The notes: a model not told the origin generated them from the letters alone. A stretch of 47,792 nucleotides of DNA from Paracoccaceae bacterium (GCA_002709405.1 PAQV01000010.1:46142-93933), one strand, 5' to 3'. Positions 1 through 7,916 are shown, numbered from the stretch's first letter. Program-made: numbers and translations.

Positions 1-1
1 C

Positions 2-268
2 CGGGATTTCTACTTCGACATGGTCAAGATCGACGGCCAGTTCGTGCAGGGCGTGCACGCCACCCCCGACAACCAGGTGCTGACCGCCGCCCTGGTCGAC
101 ATTGCCCGGCATTTCGACATGTACACCATTGCCGAACGGGTCGAAGACGAACGCGATGCCGCCTGGCTTGCCGGGATCGGCGTCGATTGTGTCCAGGGGC
201 ATCTTTACGGGGCTCCCAGCGTCCGTCCCCCCTGGATTGACACGATCAAGGCCCGCAGCCGCGCCTAA
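2..268 (+). CDS. EAL-domain protein, C-terminal fragment
   Basis: The window opens inside this gene. The 88 visible codons match the end of an EAL cyclic-di-GMP phosphodiesterase domain. A DMVKIDGQFV strand carries the Lys-Ile-Asp typical of these barrels. It is followed by AERVED and VQGHLYGAPS, which correspond to the AEGVE and QGYLFGRP signatures of the family; the Gly of AEGVE is Arg here. The ATG at base 20 is internal to the domain and is not the real start. The EAL motif and any GGDEF or sensor part lie outside the window, so activity cannot be judged. The 183 bp between it and phaA show no clear terminator. Confidence 0.75.
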   Translation, partial: RDFYFDMVKIDGQFVQGVHATPDNQVLTAALVDIARHFDMYTIAERVEDERDAAWLAGIGVDCVQGHLYGAPSVRPPWIDTIKARSRA

Positions 269-451
269 TCGCACGGCGTGGGAACAGGCATTGGGCGAGT
301 CGCAAGGACTTCGCGCACGTTAACGCTGACCGTGACACCCTGGCAGTTGCCGTTAGGGCGCATTTTCGGTATTCGGCCTTAGACGGGCGGGGGTTAGACG
401 ATAAGGGCGATCTGCCATCGGCCTCCGCCGGCCTGGTAGAGGACGTATCTC

Positions 452-1627
452 ATGACCAATGTTGTAATCGCATCCGCTGCGCGCACCGGCGTCGGCAGCT
501 TCCTTGGCACGTTCGCCAACACACCGGCCCATGACCTGGGCGCCGCCGTGATCGAGGCGCTGGTCGAGCGCGCCGGCGTGGCCAAGGAAGAGGTCTCGGA
601 AACCATTCTGGGCCAGGTGCTGACCGCCGCCCAGGGCCAGAACCCGGCCCGCCAGGCTCATATCAACGCGGGCCTGCCCAAGGAAGCGGCCGCCTGGGGC
701 ATTAACCAGGTTTGCGGGTCCGGCCTGCGCGCCGTGGCCCTTGGTGCCCAGCACATCCAGCTTGGGGACGCGGGCATCGTGGTCGCCGGCGGCCAGGAAA
801 ACATGTCGATGAGCCCCCATGCCGCGGCCCTGCGCCAGGGTCAGAAGATGGGCGACATGAGCTACATCGACACGATGATCAAGGACGGCCTGTGGGACGC
901 CTTCAACGGCTATCACATGGGGCAGACCGCCGAAAACGTGGCCGAGCAATGGCAGATCAGCCGCGACATGCAGGATGAATTCGCCGTCGCCAGCCAGAAC
1001 AAGGCCGAAGAGGCCCAGAAGGCCGGCAAGTTCGCTGACGAGGTGATCCCCTTCACCATCAAGACCCGCAAGGGCGACATCGTCATGGACAAGGACGAAT
1101 ACATCCGCCACGGCGCGACCATCGACGCCATGGCCAAGCTGCGCCCCGCCTTTGCCAAGGACGGCTCGGTCACCGCGGCCAATGCCAGCGGGATCAACGA
1201 CGGCGCCGCCGGCGTGCTGCTGATGTCGGCCGAAGATGCCGAAAAGCGCGGGATCGAGCCCCTGGCCCGCATCGCGTCCTACGCCACCGCCGGTCTGGAC
1301 CCGTCGATCATGGGCGTGGGCCCGATCTATGCCTCGCGCAAGGCGCTGGACAAGGCCGGCTGGTCGGTCAGCGACCTGGACCTGGTCGAAGCCAACGAAG
1401 CCTTCGCCGCCCAGGCCTGCGCCGTGAACAAGGACATGGGCTGGGATCCGTCGATCGTGAACGTGAACGGCGGCGCCATCGCCATCGGTCACCCGATCGG
1501 TGCCTCGGGCTGCCGGATCCTGAACACCCTGCTGTTCGAGATGAAGCGCCGCGACGCCAAGAAAGGCCTGGCCACGCTGTGCATCGGTGGCGGCATGGGC
1601 GTAGCAATGTGCCTCGAACGCCCCTGA
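452..1627 (+). CDS. phaA: Acetyl-CoA C-acetyltransferase (beta-ketothiolase)
   Basis: This is a 391-residue biosynthetic thiolase that condenses two acetyl-CoA into acetoacetyl-CoA, the first step of polyhydroxyalkanoate synthesis. The length is normal for the family and all catalytic positions are present: the nucleophile Cys88 in NQVCGSG, His347 in [10 protein letters not shown] and Cys377 in LCIGGGMG. The start at 452 is preceded by a GAGGA-like ribosome site. phaB follows 97 bp downstream on the same strand with a strong hairpin in between, so the two steps are linked but may be expressed at different levels. The polymer synthase phaC and the regulator phaR are not in the window. The enzyme could also serve butanoate or ketone metabolism. 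Confidence 0.95.
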   Translation: MTNVVIASAARTGVGSFLGTFANTPAHDLGAAVIEALVERAGVAKEEVSETILGQVLTAAQGQNPARQAHINAGLPKEAAAWGINQVCGSGLRAVALGAQHIQLGDAGIVVAGGQENMSMSPHAAALRQGQKMGDMSYIDTMIKDGLWDAFNGYHMGQTAENVAEQWQISRDMQDEFAVASQNKAEEAQKAGKFADEVIPFTIKTRKGDIVMDKDEYIRHGATIDAMAKLRPAFAKDGSVTAANASGINDGAAGVLLMSAEDAEKRGIEPLARIASYATAGLDPSIMGVGPIYASRKALDKAGWSVSDLDLVEANEAFAAQACAVNKDMGWDPSIVNVNGGAIAIGHPIGASGCRILNTLLFEMKRRDAKKGLATLCIGGGMGVAMCLERP

Positions 1628-1647
1628 TCTGCACGTAATCGGGGGTA

Positions 1648-1680
1648 AAGCCGCGCAACTTTGTTGCGCGGCTTATTTTG
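1648..1680 (+). terminator. Hairpin between phaA and phaB
   Basis: A perfect 12-bp inverted repeat (AAGCCGCGCAAC at 1648-1659 and GTTGCGCGGCTT at 1663-1674) encloses a 3-base TTT loop and is followed by ATTTTG. This looks like an intrinsic terminator or attenuator. Its position between two genes of one pathway suggests partial termination after phaA, or protection of the phaA 3' end, rather than a complete stop. Confidence 0.7.
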
Positions 1681-1724
1681 CGCATGTAAGAAGATTTCGC
1701 GAAGAAAGTGGAGGGAGACCATAA

Positions 1725-2447
1725 ATGTCGCGTACAGCCCTAGTGACCGGTGGATCCAGAGGGATCGGCGCCGCGATTGCCAAAGCGTTGAAGGATGCCG
1801 GGTATTCCGTTGCAGCCAGCTACGCCGGCAATGACGAGGCCGCAGCCAAGTTCACCGAAGAAACCGGCATCAAGACCTACAAGTGGAACGTGGCCGATTA
1901 CGAGGAATCGAAAGCGGGCATCGCCCAAGTCGAAGCCGACCTTGGCCCGGTCGACGTGGTCGTGGCCAATGCGGGCATCACCCGCGACGCGCCGTTCCAC
2001 AAGATGACGCCCGAGCAATGGCAGCAGGTCATCGACACCAACCTGACCGGCGTGTTCAACACCGTGCACCCGGTGTGGCCGGGCATGCGCGAGCGCGGTT
2101 TCGGGCGCATCATCGTGATTTCGTCGATCAACGGTCAGAAAGGCCAGTTCGCCCAGGTGAACTATGCCGCGACCAAGGCCGGTGACCTGGGCATCGTGAA
2201 ATCCCTGGCCCAGGAAGGCGCGGCCAAGGGCATCACGGCCAACGCGATCTGCCCGGGCTACATCGCCACGGACATGGTCATGGCGGTGCCGGAGAAAGTG
2301 CGCAACGCGATCATCGGCCAGATCCCGGCCGGCCGCCTGGGTGAGCCGGAAGAAATCGCGCGCTGCGTGGCCTTCCTGGCCTCGGACGACGCCGGCTTCA
2401 TCAACGGCTCGACCATATCGGCAAACGGCGGACAGTTCTTCGTCTGA
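1725..2447 (+). CDS. phaB: Acetoacetyl-CoA reductase
   Basis: This is a 240-residue short-chain dehydrogenase that reduces acetoacetyl-CoA to (R)-3-hydroxybutyryl-CoA, the monomer for polyhydroxybutyrate. It has the nucleotide-binding glycine motif TGGSRGIG at residues 8-15, NAGI at 82-85, and the catalytic set Ser134, Tyr147 and Lys151 (NYAATKAG). Length and sequence fit PhaB better than FabG because of the direct phaA neighbour. A strong GGAGGGAGA ribosome site lies 8-16 bases before the ATG. Two hairpins follow the stop codon, between this gene and the convergent small gene. Confidence 0.93.
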   Translation: MSRTALVTGGSRGIGAAIAKALKDAGYSVAASYAGNDEAAAKFTEETGIKTYKWNVADYEESKAGIAQVEADLGPVDVVVANAGITRDAPFHKMTPEQWQQVIDTNLTGVFNTVHPVWPGMRERGFGRIIVISSINGQKGQFAQVNYAATKAGDLGIVKSLAQEGAAKGITANAICPGYIATDMVMAVPEKVRNAIIGQIPAGRLGEPEEIARCVAFLASDDAGFINGSTISANGGQFFV

Positions 2448-2478
2448 ACCGCCCGCCGCCTGAGGGGAGAAAACTGTG

Positions 2479-2503
2479 CCCGGGGGCCCTTTGGGCCTTC
2501 GGG
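2479..2503. terminator. Hairpin between convergent genes
   Basis: An 11-bp stem with two G-U pairs (2479-2489 with 2493-2503, TTT loop) sits exactly between the stop codons of phaB and the convergent 53-residue gene. It has no adjoining T run on the plus strand, so it may act in both directions or mainly as a 3'-end stabiliser. Confidence 0.5.
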
Positions 2504-2505
2504 AC

Positions 2506-2667
2506 TTAGCTGGGCCGGTTCGCCAGGACCGGCTCTTTTTGCATCCACGTCAGCGGATTGAGCGCGCGAAACATGTCGCGGAACGTGCCGGTGATCGCGC
2601 GGCTGCGTTCTGCATGTGCAGCATCGATGTAGTGGCGGATCTTGGGGTCGGTGGAAAAGTTAAACAT
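2506..2667 (-). CDS. Small conserved-looking protein, 53 residues
   Basis: This short gene is supported by a good AGGAG ribosome site 8 bases before its ATG (2665-2667), by a plausible promoter, and by its position divergent from the LysR gene. The product is basic, has a helical middle (RHYIDAAHAERSRA) and an aromatic-rich end (FRDMFRALNPLTW). It resembles the short DUF1127-like proteins common in Rhodobacteraceae in general character, but I cannot assign a family. Its last codons overlap the T-tailed hairpin that probably ends phaB transcription. Function is unknown. A longer in-frame extension upstream would run into the LysR coding region and is unlikely. Confidence 0.65.
   Translation of the reverse strand: MFNFSTDPKIRHYIDAAHAERSRAITGTFRDMFRALNPLTWMQKEPVLANRPS
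2512..2540 (+). terminator. Intrinsic terminator of phaB
   Basis: GCCGGT at 2514-2519 pairs with ACCGGC at 2528-2533 across an 8-base loop. The stem is followed by TCTTTTT at 2534-2540. This is the classic stem plus T-tract layout for plus-strand transcripts coming from phaB. It lies inside the 3' coding end of the convergent small gene. Confidence 0.65.
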
Positions 2668-2708
2668 TTGAAAGCTCCTGTTCAGATCAGCCTCCCTTGA
2701 CTGTGTCC

Positions 2709-2737
2709 AATATGACCGCCACGCTTTCAGCGGACAA
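2709..2737 (-). promoter_or_regulatory. Candidate promoter of the 53-residue gene
   Basis: Read on the minus strand, TTGTCC (2737-2732) and CATATT (2714-2709) are separated by 17 bp. Each matches four of six bases of the housekeeping consensus. Transcription would start about 35 bases before the ATG at 2667. The -35 element is also half of the inverted repeat at 2732-2748. Confidence 0.4.
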
Positions 2738-2763
2738 ACGAGTTGTCCCGTAGCTTCGGACAA
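2732..2763. promoter_or_regulatory. Candidate LysR operator, three half-sites
   Basis: GGACAA (2732-2737) and TTGTCC (2743-2748) form a perfect inverted repeat with a 5-base gap. A third copy of GGACAA lies at 2758-2763. All sit in the 112-bp gap between the divergent 53-residue gene and the LysR gene, where LysR proteins usually bind and control themselves and the divergent gene. The repeat overlaps the proposed -35 box. Confidence 0.45.
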
Positions 2764-2779
2764 GTTCTGCTTAACTGAC

Positions 2780-3727
2780 ATGCCTGACCGCCTGCCCCCT
2801 TTGACCGCCCTCAGGGCCTTTGACGCCGCAGCGCGGCATATGTCCTTTGCCCGGGCGGCCGATGAAATCGGGGTGACCCCGGCCGCGCTGTCCTTCCAGA
2901 TCAAGTCGCTCGAAGACCACCTGGGCCAACCCCTGTTTCATCGGCTGAACCGCGCGGTCGAGCTGACAGAGGCAGGCCGGGCCCTGGCGCCCGGCGCGGC
3001 CGAAGGCTTCCGGGCCCTGCAAACCGCCTGGCGGGCCGCGCGCCGGGTGAAGAACGACAAGACGCTGACGGTGACCGCCGGCCCGGCCTTTACCGCGCGC
3101 TGGATGGCCCCGCGGTTCTACGAATTCGCCCGGGCCCACCCTGAGATCGAGCTGCGCTTTTCCGCCTCGCTGCGGATGATGGATTTCCAGCGCGACGAGA
3201 TCGACGTGGCGATCCGGTTTGGCCATGGCCCCGACCCCGATCTCTATGCCCTGCCCCTGGCCTTTGAATGGGTCACGCCGGTGATGCTGCCGGAACTGGC
3301 CGACCGCTACCCCACCCCGGACAGCCTGCGCGACGCGCCGCTCCTGGTGGACGATTCGCTGGATTTCGTCACGCCGCCCTGCGACTGGGCCGCGTGGTTC
3401 CGCGCGGTGGGGCTGGACCACGAACCGGTCGGCGCGCCCCATTTCAGCCAGGCCGACCATGCCGTCGACGCCGCCCTTGCGGGCGCGGGCATCGCCCTGG
3501 GCCGGCGCGCGCTGGTCATCAAGGACCTGCACGAAGGCCGCCTGGTCGCCCCCTACGGCATCGCCCTGAAACCCCAGGCCCATTTCCGCTTCCTCTGCCC
3601 CAAGGGGGCCGAGGACCGCCCGGCCATCACCGCCTTCCGCGACTGGATGCTGTCCGAGATTGACAAGACCGCCGCCGTGTCTGACACGCTGACCATCATT
3701 GCCTGCGAAGAAGTCCCCTCGGATTGA
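2780..3727 (+). CDS. LysR-family transcriptional regulator, GcvA-like
   Basis: This is a 315-residue regulator of normal LysR length. The N-terminal winged helix-turn-helix spans about residues 6-65 (PPLTALRAFDAAARH, then FARAADEIGVTPAALSFQI and LFHRL). The effector domain runs from about residue 92 to 300. The opening PPLTALRAFDAAARHMSF is typical of the GcvA branch. The gene is divergent from a 53-residue gene, with inverted repeats between them, and the YddG-like exporter starts 25 bp after its stop. Targets are probably one or both neighbours. The ligand is unknown. There is no strong ribosome site before the ATG. Confidence 0.88.
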   Translation: MPDRLPPLTALRAFDAAARHMSFARAADEIGVTPAALSFQIKSLEDHLGQPLFHRLNRAVELTEAGRALAPGAAEGFRALQTAWRAARRVKNDKTLTVTAGPAFTARWMAPRFYEFARAHPEIELRFSASLRMMDFQRDEIDVAIRFGHGPDPDLYALPLAFEWVTPVMLPELADRYPTPDSLRDAPLLVDDSLDFVTPPCDWAAWFRAVGLDHEPVGAPHFSQADHAVDAALAGAGIALGRRALVIKDLHEGRLVAPYGIALKPQAHFRFLCPKGAEDRPAITAFRDWMLSEIDKTAAVSDTLTIIACEEVPSD

Positions 3728-3752
3728 TCCGGCCCCAGACCGCGAGACCTTG

Positions 3753-4628
3753 ATGACCGCCATTCTGACCCGCCGCCGGGCCACCCTGATCGGGTTCATT
3801 GCCGTTCTGCTCTGGGCGCTGCTGGCCGTGCTGACCGTGGGGTCCGAACCCACCCCGCCGCTGTTGCTGAACGCCATCTGCTTTGCCATCGGCGGTACGC
3901 TGGGCCTGGTCTGGACGGCGGCGACAGGGGGGCTGGGCCAGCTTGCCCAGGTGCCCGCCAGGGTCTATGTCTTTGGCACGATAGGGCTTTTCGGATACCA
4001 CGCCCTGTACTTTTCCGCCCTGCGCCTGGCGCCCGCCGCCGAGGCCGGGCTGATCGCCTACCTGTGGCCCCTGCTGATCATCCTGTTTTCCGGCTTGCTG
4101 CCCGGAGAGACCCTGCGGCGCGGTCATGTCCTGGGCGGGCTTGTGGGCTTTGCCGGCGCCGCGCTGCTGATTTCGGGCGGGGCAAAGGGATTCGACCCGG
4201 CCCATCTGCCCGGATATGCCCTGGCCCTGCTCTGTGCGCTGACCTGGTCCAGCTACTCGGTGCTGTCGCGGCGGATCGGCAATGCGCCCACGGCCTCGGT
4301 CGCGGTGTTCTGCCTGGCCACGGCGGTGCTGTCGGCGGGGCTGCACCTGGCGCTGGAAGACACCGTCTGGCCTGCCACGCCCGGTGCCTGGGCGGCCACC
4401 ATCGCATTGGGGCTCGGGCCCGTGGGGCTGGCATTTTATGTCTGGGATATCGGGGTGAAGCGGGGGGACATCCAGCTTCTGGGGACCAGTTCCTACGCCG
4501 CACCCTTGTTGTCGACCCTGATCCTGGTCGCCACCGGCGTTGCCGACCCGGGCTGGTCCTTGGCCATTGCGACCCTCCTGATCACCGGAGGCGCCTTGAC
4601 CGCAGCCCGGGCCAGCTTTTCACGTTAA
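3753..4628 (+). CDS. DMT/EamA-family exporter, YddG-like
   Basis: This is a 291-residue inner-membrane protein with about ten hydrophobic helices in two EamA repeats. The N-terminus (RATLIGFIAVLLWALLAVLT) resembles YddG, the aromatic amino-acid exporter of the drug/metabolite transporter superfamily. An open frame extends up to 3699, but that would overlap the end of the LysR gene. The ATG at 3753 lies just before the first membrane helix and is preferred. Position directly behind the LysR gene suggests co-transcription or control by it. Substrate assignment is by resemblance only. The stop codon overlaps the convergent DUF465 gene by 4 bases. Confidence 0.85.
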   Translation: MTAILTRRRATLIGFIAVLLWALLAVLTVGSEPTPPLLLNAICFAIGGTLGLVWTAATGGLGQLAQVPARVYVFGTIGLFGYHALYFSALRLAPAAEAGLIAYLWPLLIILFSGLLPGETLRRGHVLGGLVGFAGAALLISGGAKGFDPAHLPGYALALLCALTWSSYSVLSRRIGNAPTASVAVFCLATAVLSAGLHLALEDTVWPATPGAWAATIALGLGPVGLAFYVWDIGVKRGDIQLLGTSSYAAPLLSTLILVATGVADPGWSLAIATLLITGGALTAARASFSR

Positions 4629-4789
4629 CTCGAGAGACGTTTGATCTCTTCCTTCAACTTCAGCTTCTGTTTCTTCAGATAGGCAACTTGAAGTCCGTCC
4701 ACGCTCGGCGCGCGCTGCGCCTCTTCTACCTTGTCGCTCAAGCTTTGATGCTTGCGCTTCAGTTCAGAAATATGCGTGCTGAGAGTCAT
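4625..4789 (-). CDS. DUF465 (YdcH-like) small protein
   Basis: This is a 54-residue, highly charged helical protein starting MTLSTHISELKRKHQSL and ending LKLKEEIKRLSS. It matches the DUF465/YdcH family: an N-terminal helix, a short ARAP/SVDGL-like turn, and a second Lys/Glu-rich helix, giving a hairpin coiled coil. The ATG at 4787-4789 is preceded by an AAAGGAG ribosome site with good spacing. The stop codon overlaps the convergent exporter gene (GTTAAC holds both stops). The family has no firm function. Confidence 0.85.
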   Translation of the reverse strand: MTLSTHISELKRKHQSLSDKVEEAQRAPSVDGLQVAYLKKQKLKLKEEIKRLSS

Positions 4790-4896
4790 CCAGTATCTCC
4801 TTTTCTGTCCTGCGCTTGATCATCCGAGCACAATTCGGATCACCTGTCACGCCTCCGGCGCAACAAAATTGTTACAGATACCAGACAAGGCATTTT

Positions 4897-5712
4897 TCAG
4901 CCGGGCCAGGGCAACATCTTGCCTTCACGCAGGACGGCCGTGATCTCGGCGGTGTAGTTTTCGCAGTCTTGCAGATGCGCCGGCCCCTCGTGGAGAATCA
5001 GCGGGGCGTGCAGACGGAAGGGTGCGCGGCCGTCCTTGCGGGCGCGGAAGATCACGTGTTCGGGCGCCCGGCCGGTGCGGGCAGCAAGGGGCAGAACCTC
5101 GATCGAGCCAAGCCGCCCCGAGGCAGCGGCCAGCAGGTCCGGCAAGCGCACCGCCCGCTGGATCACGTGCAGGTAGCCCCGGGGCCGCAGACGGCGGGCG
5201 GCAAGGTCGATCCAGGCCGACAGGGGCACCGCCTCGGCCAGGCCCCGTTCGCGGCCGGCGTCGGCCGCCTGGATCCGCGCGGCCGGGTCGAAATAGGGCG
5301 GGTTGGCGAGGATGTGATGAAAGCTCATCTGCCGGATCTCGGGCGGAGGTGCCGCGACATCGCCCGCGATCACCTGCATGTGATGTCCGGCCTCAGCGGC
5401 ATTGCGCCGCGCCAGGGCGGCATAGGCAGGCTGCAGCTCGAACCCGGTCAGAGCCACGCCCGGCACACGCGCGCCCAGGCACAGCGCCGCGGCCCCGGCA
5501 CCGCAGCCCATATCCAGCACGCTGTCCCCTGCCCGCGCGGGGACGGACGCGGCCAGAAGCACCGGATCAAGCCCGGAGCGGTAGCCGGAGCGCGGCTGGT
5601 AGAGGAAAAACGCCCCAGACAGGAAGGCATCGCGGGTCAGGTCTGCCTCGGCAAAGCCGGGCGCGGCCTGTGGCACCGGCCCCTCTGATGCGGTGGGGCG
5701 CGGATCGCTCAT
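4897..5712 (-). CDS. trmN6: tRNA1(Val) A37 N6-methyltransferase-like protein
   Basis: This is a 271-residue SAM-dependent methyltransferase. The SAM-binding motif is DMGCGAG at residues 67-73 and the amino-methylating NPPY motif is at 137-140, as in TrmN6 (YfiC), which methylates A37 of tRNA1(Val). The early segment DAFLSGAFFLYQPRSGYRSGLDPVLLA is characteristic of the alphaproteobacterial form. The start at 5712 overlaps the stop of the DUF2007 gene (ATGA), so the two are translationally coupled. Exact substrate is inferred from family. A 107-bp gap to the DUF465 start shows nothing notable. Confidence 0.85.
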   Translation of the reverse strand: MSDPRPTASEGPVPQAAPGFAEADLTRDAFLSGAFFLYQPRSGYRSGLDPVLLAASVPARAGDSVLDMGCGAGAAALCLGARVPGVALTGFELQPAYAALARRNAAEAGHHMQVIAGDVAAPPPEIRQMSFHHILANPPYFDPAARIQAADAGRERGLAEAVPLSAWIDLAARRLRPRGYLHVIQRAVRLPDLLAAASGRLGSIEVLPLAARTGRAPEHVIFRARKDGRAPFRLHAPLILHEGPAHLQDCENYTAEITAVLREGKMLPWPG

Positions 5713-5924
5713 TGGCCGGTATCGATCCCGTTGTCGGTGATCACGCGCAGGGCGGCGTCGTATTCGTCCTCGCGCACCATCAGCCGGCGGGGGAACACTC
5801 CGATCCCGCCTTCGAGGACGCTCATATTTACGTCCATCTGAAAGCACTCTATATCCTCTCCAGCAAGAAGAGCGGATGCAAAGGCCACGATCGTCGGGTC
5901 GGTGGTGCGCAGAAGTTCCTTCAT
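5709..5924 (-). CDS. DUF2007 domain protein
   Basis: This is a 71-residue protein. The segments KELLRTTDPTIVAFASALL, GEDIECFQMDVNMSVLEGG and RRLMVREDEYDAALRVI fit the DUF2007 family (putative signal-transducing small proteins), an alpha/beta domain with a conserved variable loop. It begins the two-gene unit with trmN6 and is divergent from the polyprenyl synthase gene, with 55 bp between start codons. The pairing with trmN6 is recurrent in Rhodobacteraceae as far as I recall. The molecular role is unknown. Confidence 0.8.
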   Translation of the reverse strand: MKELLRTTDPTIVAFASALLAGEDIECFQMDVNMSVLEGGIGVFPRRLMVREDEYDAALRVITDNGIDTGQ

Positions 5925-5979
5925 GAAATGGGATGTAAGGGCACGGATCGGCTGTGTCGAGCCGTGCAACAGGGACGTC

Positions 5980-6978
5980 ATGGACCAGGTCACAATTTCG
6001 AAACCGCATGATCGTCTGGCAGAGACGTTGCAAGCCGAGATGCGCGCGGTGGACGCGCTGATCCGGGACCGGATGGTGTCGGAGCATGCGCCGCGGATCC
6101 CCGAGATCACCGCCCACCTCGTCGAGGCCGGGGGCAAGCGCCTGCGCCCGATGCTGACGCTGGCCGCGGCGGCCATGTGCGGCTACAGCGGCGAGTCTCA
6201 CGTGAAGCTGGCCGCCACGGTCGAGTTCATCCACACGGCGACGCTGCTGCATGACGACGTGGTCGACGAAAGCGCCCAGCGGCGCGGGCGGCCGACGGCG
6301 AACCTGCTGTGGGACAACAAGTCCTCGGTGCTGGTGGGCGATTACCTGCTGGCGCGGTCGTTCCAGCTGATGACCGAGACGGGGTCCATGCGGGTGCTGG
6401 AGATCCTGTCGAATGCCTCGGCCACGATTTCCGAGGGCGAGGTGCTGCAGCTGACGGCGGCCCAGGACCTGAAGACGACCGAAGAGATCTATCTGCAGGT
6501 GGTGCGGGGCAAGACGGCGGCGCTGTTTGCCGCGGCCTGCGAGGTTGGCGGGGTGATCTCCGGCGCGTCCGAGACGCAGATCGAGGCGCTGCGCACCTAC
6601 GGGGATGCGCTGGGGATTGCCTTCCAGATCGCCGACGACCTGCTGGATTACCAGGGCGACAGCGCGGCGACGGGCAAGAACGTGGGGGACGATTTCCGCG
6701 AGCGCAAGCTGACCCTTCCGGTGATCCGGGCGGTGAGCCATGCCCCCGAGCAGGAACGGGCCTTCTGGGTGCGGTGCATCGAGAAGGGCAAGCAGGAGCC
6801 GGGCGACCTGGAAACGGCGCTGGAGCTGATGCGGGTGCACGAGGCGCTGGACAGCACGCGCCTGACCGCCGAAGCCTGGGCCGAGCGGGCGCGTGAGGCG
6901 CTGGAAGACCTGCCGGAGCATCCGTTGCGGGGCATGCTGGCGGATCTGGCCGATTACGTGGTGTCCCGGCTGAGCTGA
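5980..6978 (+). CDS. ispB: Polyprenyl (probably decaprenyl) diphosphate synthase
   Basis: This is a 332-residue trans-prenyltransferase that extends farnesyl diphosphate with isopentenyl units to make the ubiquinone side chain. Both aspartate-rich motifs are intact: Asp92, Asp93 and Asp96 in HDDVVDE, and Asp219, Asp220 and Asp223 in ADDLLDYQGD. GGKRLRP at 51-57 binds the homoallylic substrate. The start at 5980 has an AGGGA site before it; an upstream in-frame ATG at 5902 would overlap the divergent DUF2007 gene. Chain length cannot be read from sequence, but Q-10 is usual in this group. ubiA, which would use the product, lies at 40.8 kb. Confidence 0.92.
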   Translation: MDQVTISKPHDRLAETLQAEMRAVDALIRDRMVSEHAPRIPEITAHLVEAGGKRLRPMLTLAAAAMCGYSGESHVKLAATVEFIHTATLLHDDVVDESAQRRGRPTANLLWDNKSSVLVGDYLLARSFQLMTETGSMRVLEILSNASATISEGEVLQLTAAQDLKTTEEIYLQVVRGKTAALFAAACEVGGVISGASETQIEALRTYGDALGIAFQIADDLLDYQGDSAATGKNVGDDFRERKLTLPVIRAVSHAPEQERAFWVRCIEKGKQEPGDLETALELMRVHEALDSTRLTAEAWAERAREALEDLPEHPLRGMLADLADYVVSRLS

Positions 6979-7002
6979 CCGCGCGCCGGTTTTGGGGTCC
7001 AG

Positions 7003-7070
7003 GGGTAGAGGGGGCTCTGCCCCCATCGCCTGCGGCGATTCCCCCGGGGTATTTTTGAAGAGAAAGAAGC
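7003..7070. repeat. Three-hairpin intergenic element between ispB and ispE
   Basis: Stem A is GGGGGC-TCT-GCCCCC (7010-7024). Stem B is ATCGCC-TGC-GGCGAT (7025-7039). C5G4 at 7041-7049 could form a third stem, followed by TATTTTT (7050-7056). The order of parts and the purine-rich tail GAAGAGAAAGAAG look like an intergenic repeat that I recall as frequent in Rhodobacteraceae genomes. Only one copy occurs in this window. It lies between convergent genes and can end ispB transcription. Confidence 0.55.
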
Positions 7071-7078
7071 AGCCGGGG

Positions 7079-7906
7079 TCAGAGGATGGCAGCCTGCGCG
7101 GACCACCAGTGCGGGTGGGTTGACCGGACGTGGTCGAGGGCGGCTGCCCCCTGCCCTGTGGGAAAGAGCGCGTAGCAGGTGGCGCCCGAGCCGGACATGG
7201 CGGCATGGACGGGGCCGAGCGGGTTGAGGGTGTCCAGGATATCGGCAATGGCGGGGGCGCAGGCGATGGCCGGTGGGGCCAGGTCGTTGCGCTGTGCGGC
7301 GAGCCAGGCCGGAAAGGTGGCGGGATCGCCGGGGGGAGGTGCGGCCATGGCTGCGTTGGCGCGGTTGGCCAGGCCCTTGAAGACGGCGGATGTGGGAACG
7401 GCCACGCGCGGGTTGACCAGCAGGATGTCGTAGGCGGGGATTTGCGCGGGCAGTAGCGTATCGCCGATGCCCTGCATGCGGCAGGTCTGGCCTGTCAGGC
7501 AGACAGGGACGTCGGCCCCCAGCGCCGCGGTTGATCCGGGTGTCGGCAGGGGCAGGTCCCAGAGCGCGGACAGGGCGCGCAAGGCGGCGGCGGCATCGGC
7601 CGATCCTCCGCCTATGCCGGAGGCGACCGGCAGGCGCTTGGTCAGCCGGATCGCGGCCCCCCGGTCGGGGGCCAGGAAGCGGGCGGCGCGCAGGACGAGG
7701 TTGTCCTCCCCGGCGGCCAGGCCCGACGCCTCGGGCCCGTCAATCTGCAGGGACAGGTCTGGCGCCGGAGCGACCGTGATCGTGTCGCCCACACCGGCGA
7801 AGACCACCAGGCTGTCGAGCAGGTGATAGCCGTCGTCTTGCCGGCCGGTCACATGCAGGGTCAGGTTGATCTTGGCCGGGGCGAAGACCGTCAGTTCGGT
7901 TGGCAT
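7079..7906 (-). CDS. ispE: 4-diphosphocytidyl-2-C-methyl-D-erythritol kinase
   Basis: This is a 275-residue GHMP kinase of the non-mevalonate isoprenoid pathway. It phosphorylates the 2-OH of CDP-methylerythritol. The N-terminus has APAKINLTLHV with the substrate-binding Lys12. The ATP loop is PVASGIGGGSADAAAAL. The C-terminal GHMP motif appears as AAMSGSGATCYALF. The start at 7906 is chosen because the APAKINL strand must lie near the N-terminus. It is 10 bp behind the stop of the TPR gene on the same strand, so the two are one unit. Its product feeds the substrate of the convergent polyprenyl synthase. Confidence 0.93.
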   Translation of the reverse strand: MPTELTVFAPAKINLTLHVTGRQDDGYHLLDSLVVFAGVGDTITVAPAPDLSLQIDGPEASGLAAGEDNLVLRAARFLAPDRGAAIRLTKRLPVASGIGGGSADAAAALRALSALWDLPLPTPGSTAALGADVPVCLTGQTCRMQGIGDTLLPAQIPAYDILLVNPRVAVPTSAVFKGLANRANAAMAAPPPGDPATFPAWLAAQRNDLAPPAIACAPAIADILDTLNPLGPVHAAMSGSGATCYALFPTGQGAAALDHVRSTHPHWWSAQAAIL

Positions 7907-7916
7907 GCGCCCGGGG

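Noticed and set aside
353-1492. A 379-codon open frame on the minus strand
   Set aside because: It is antisense to phaA, whose catalytic residues are all present. The translation has shadow-like composition.
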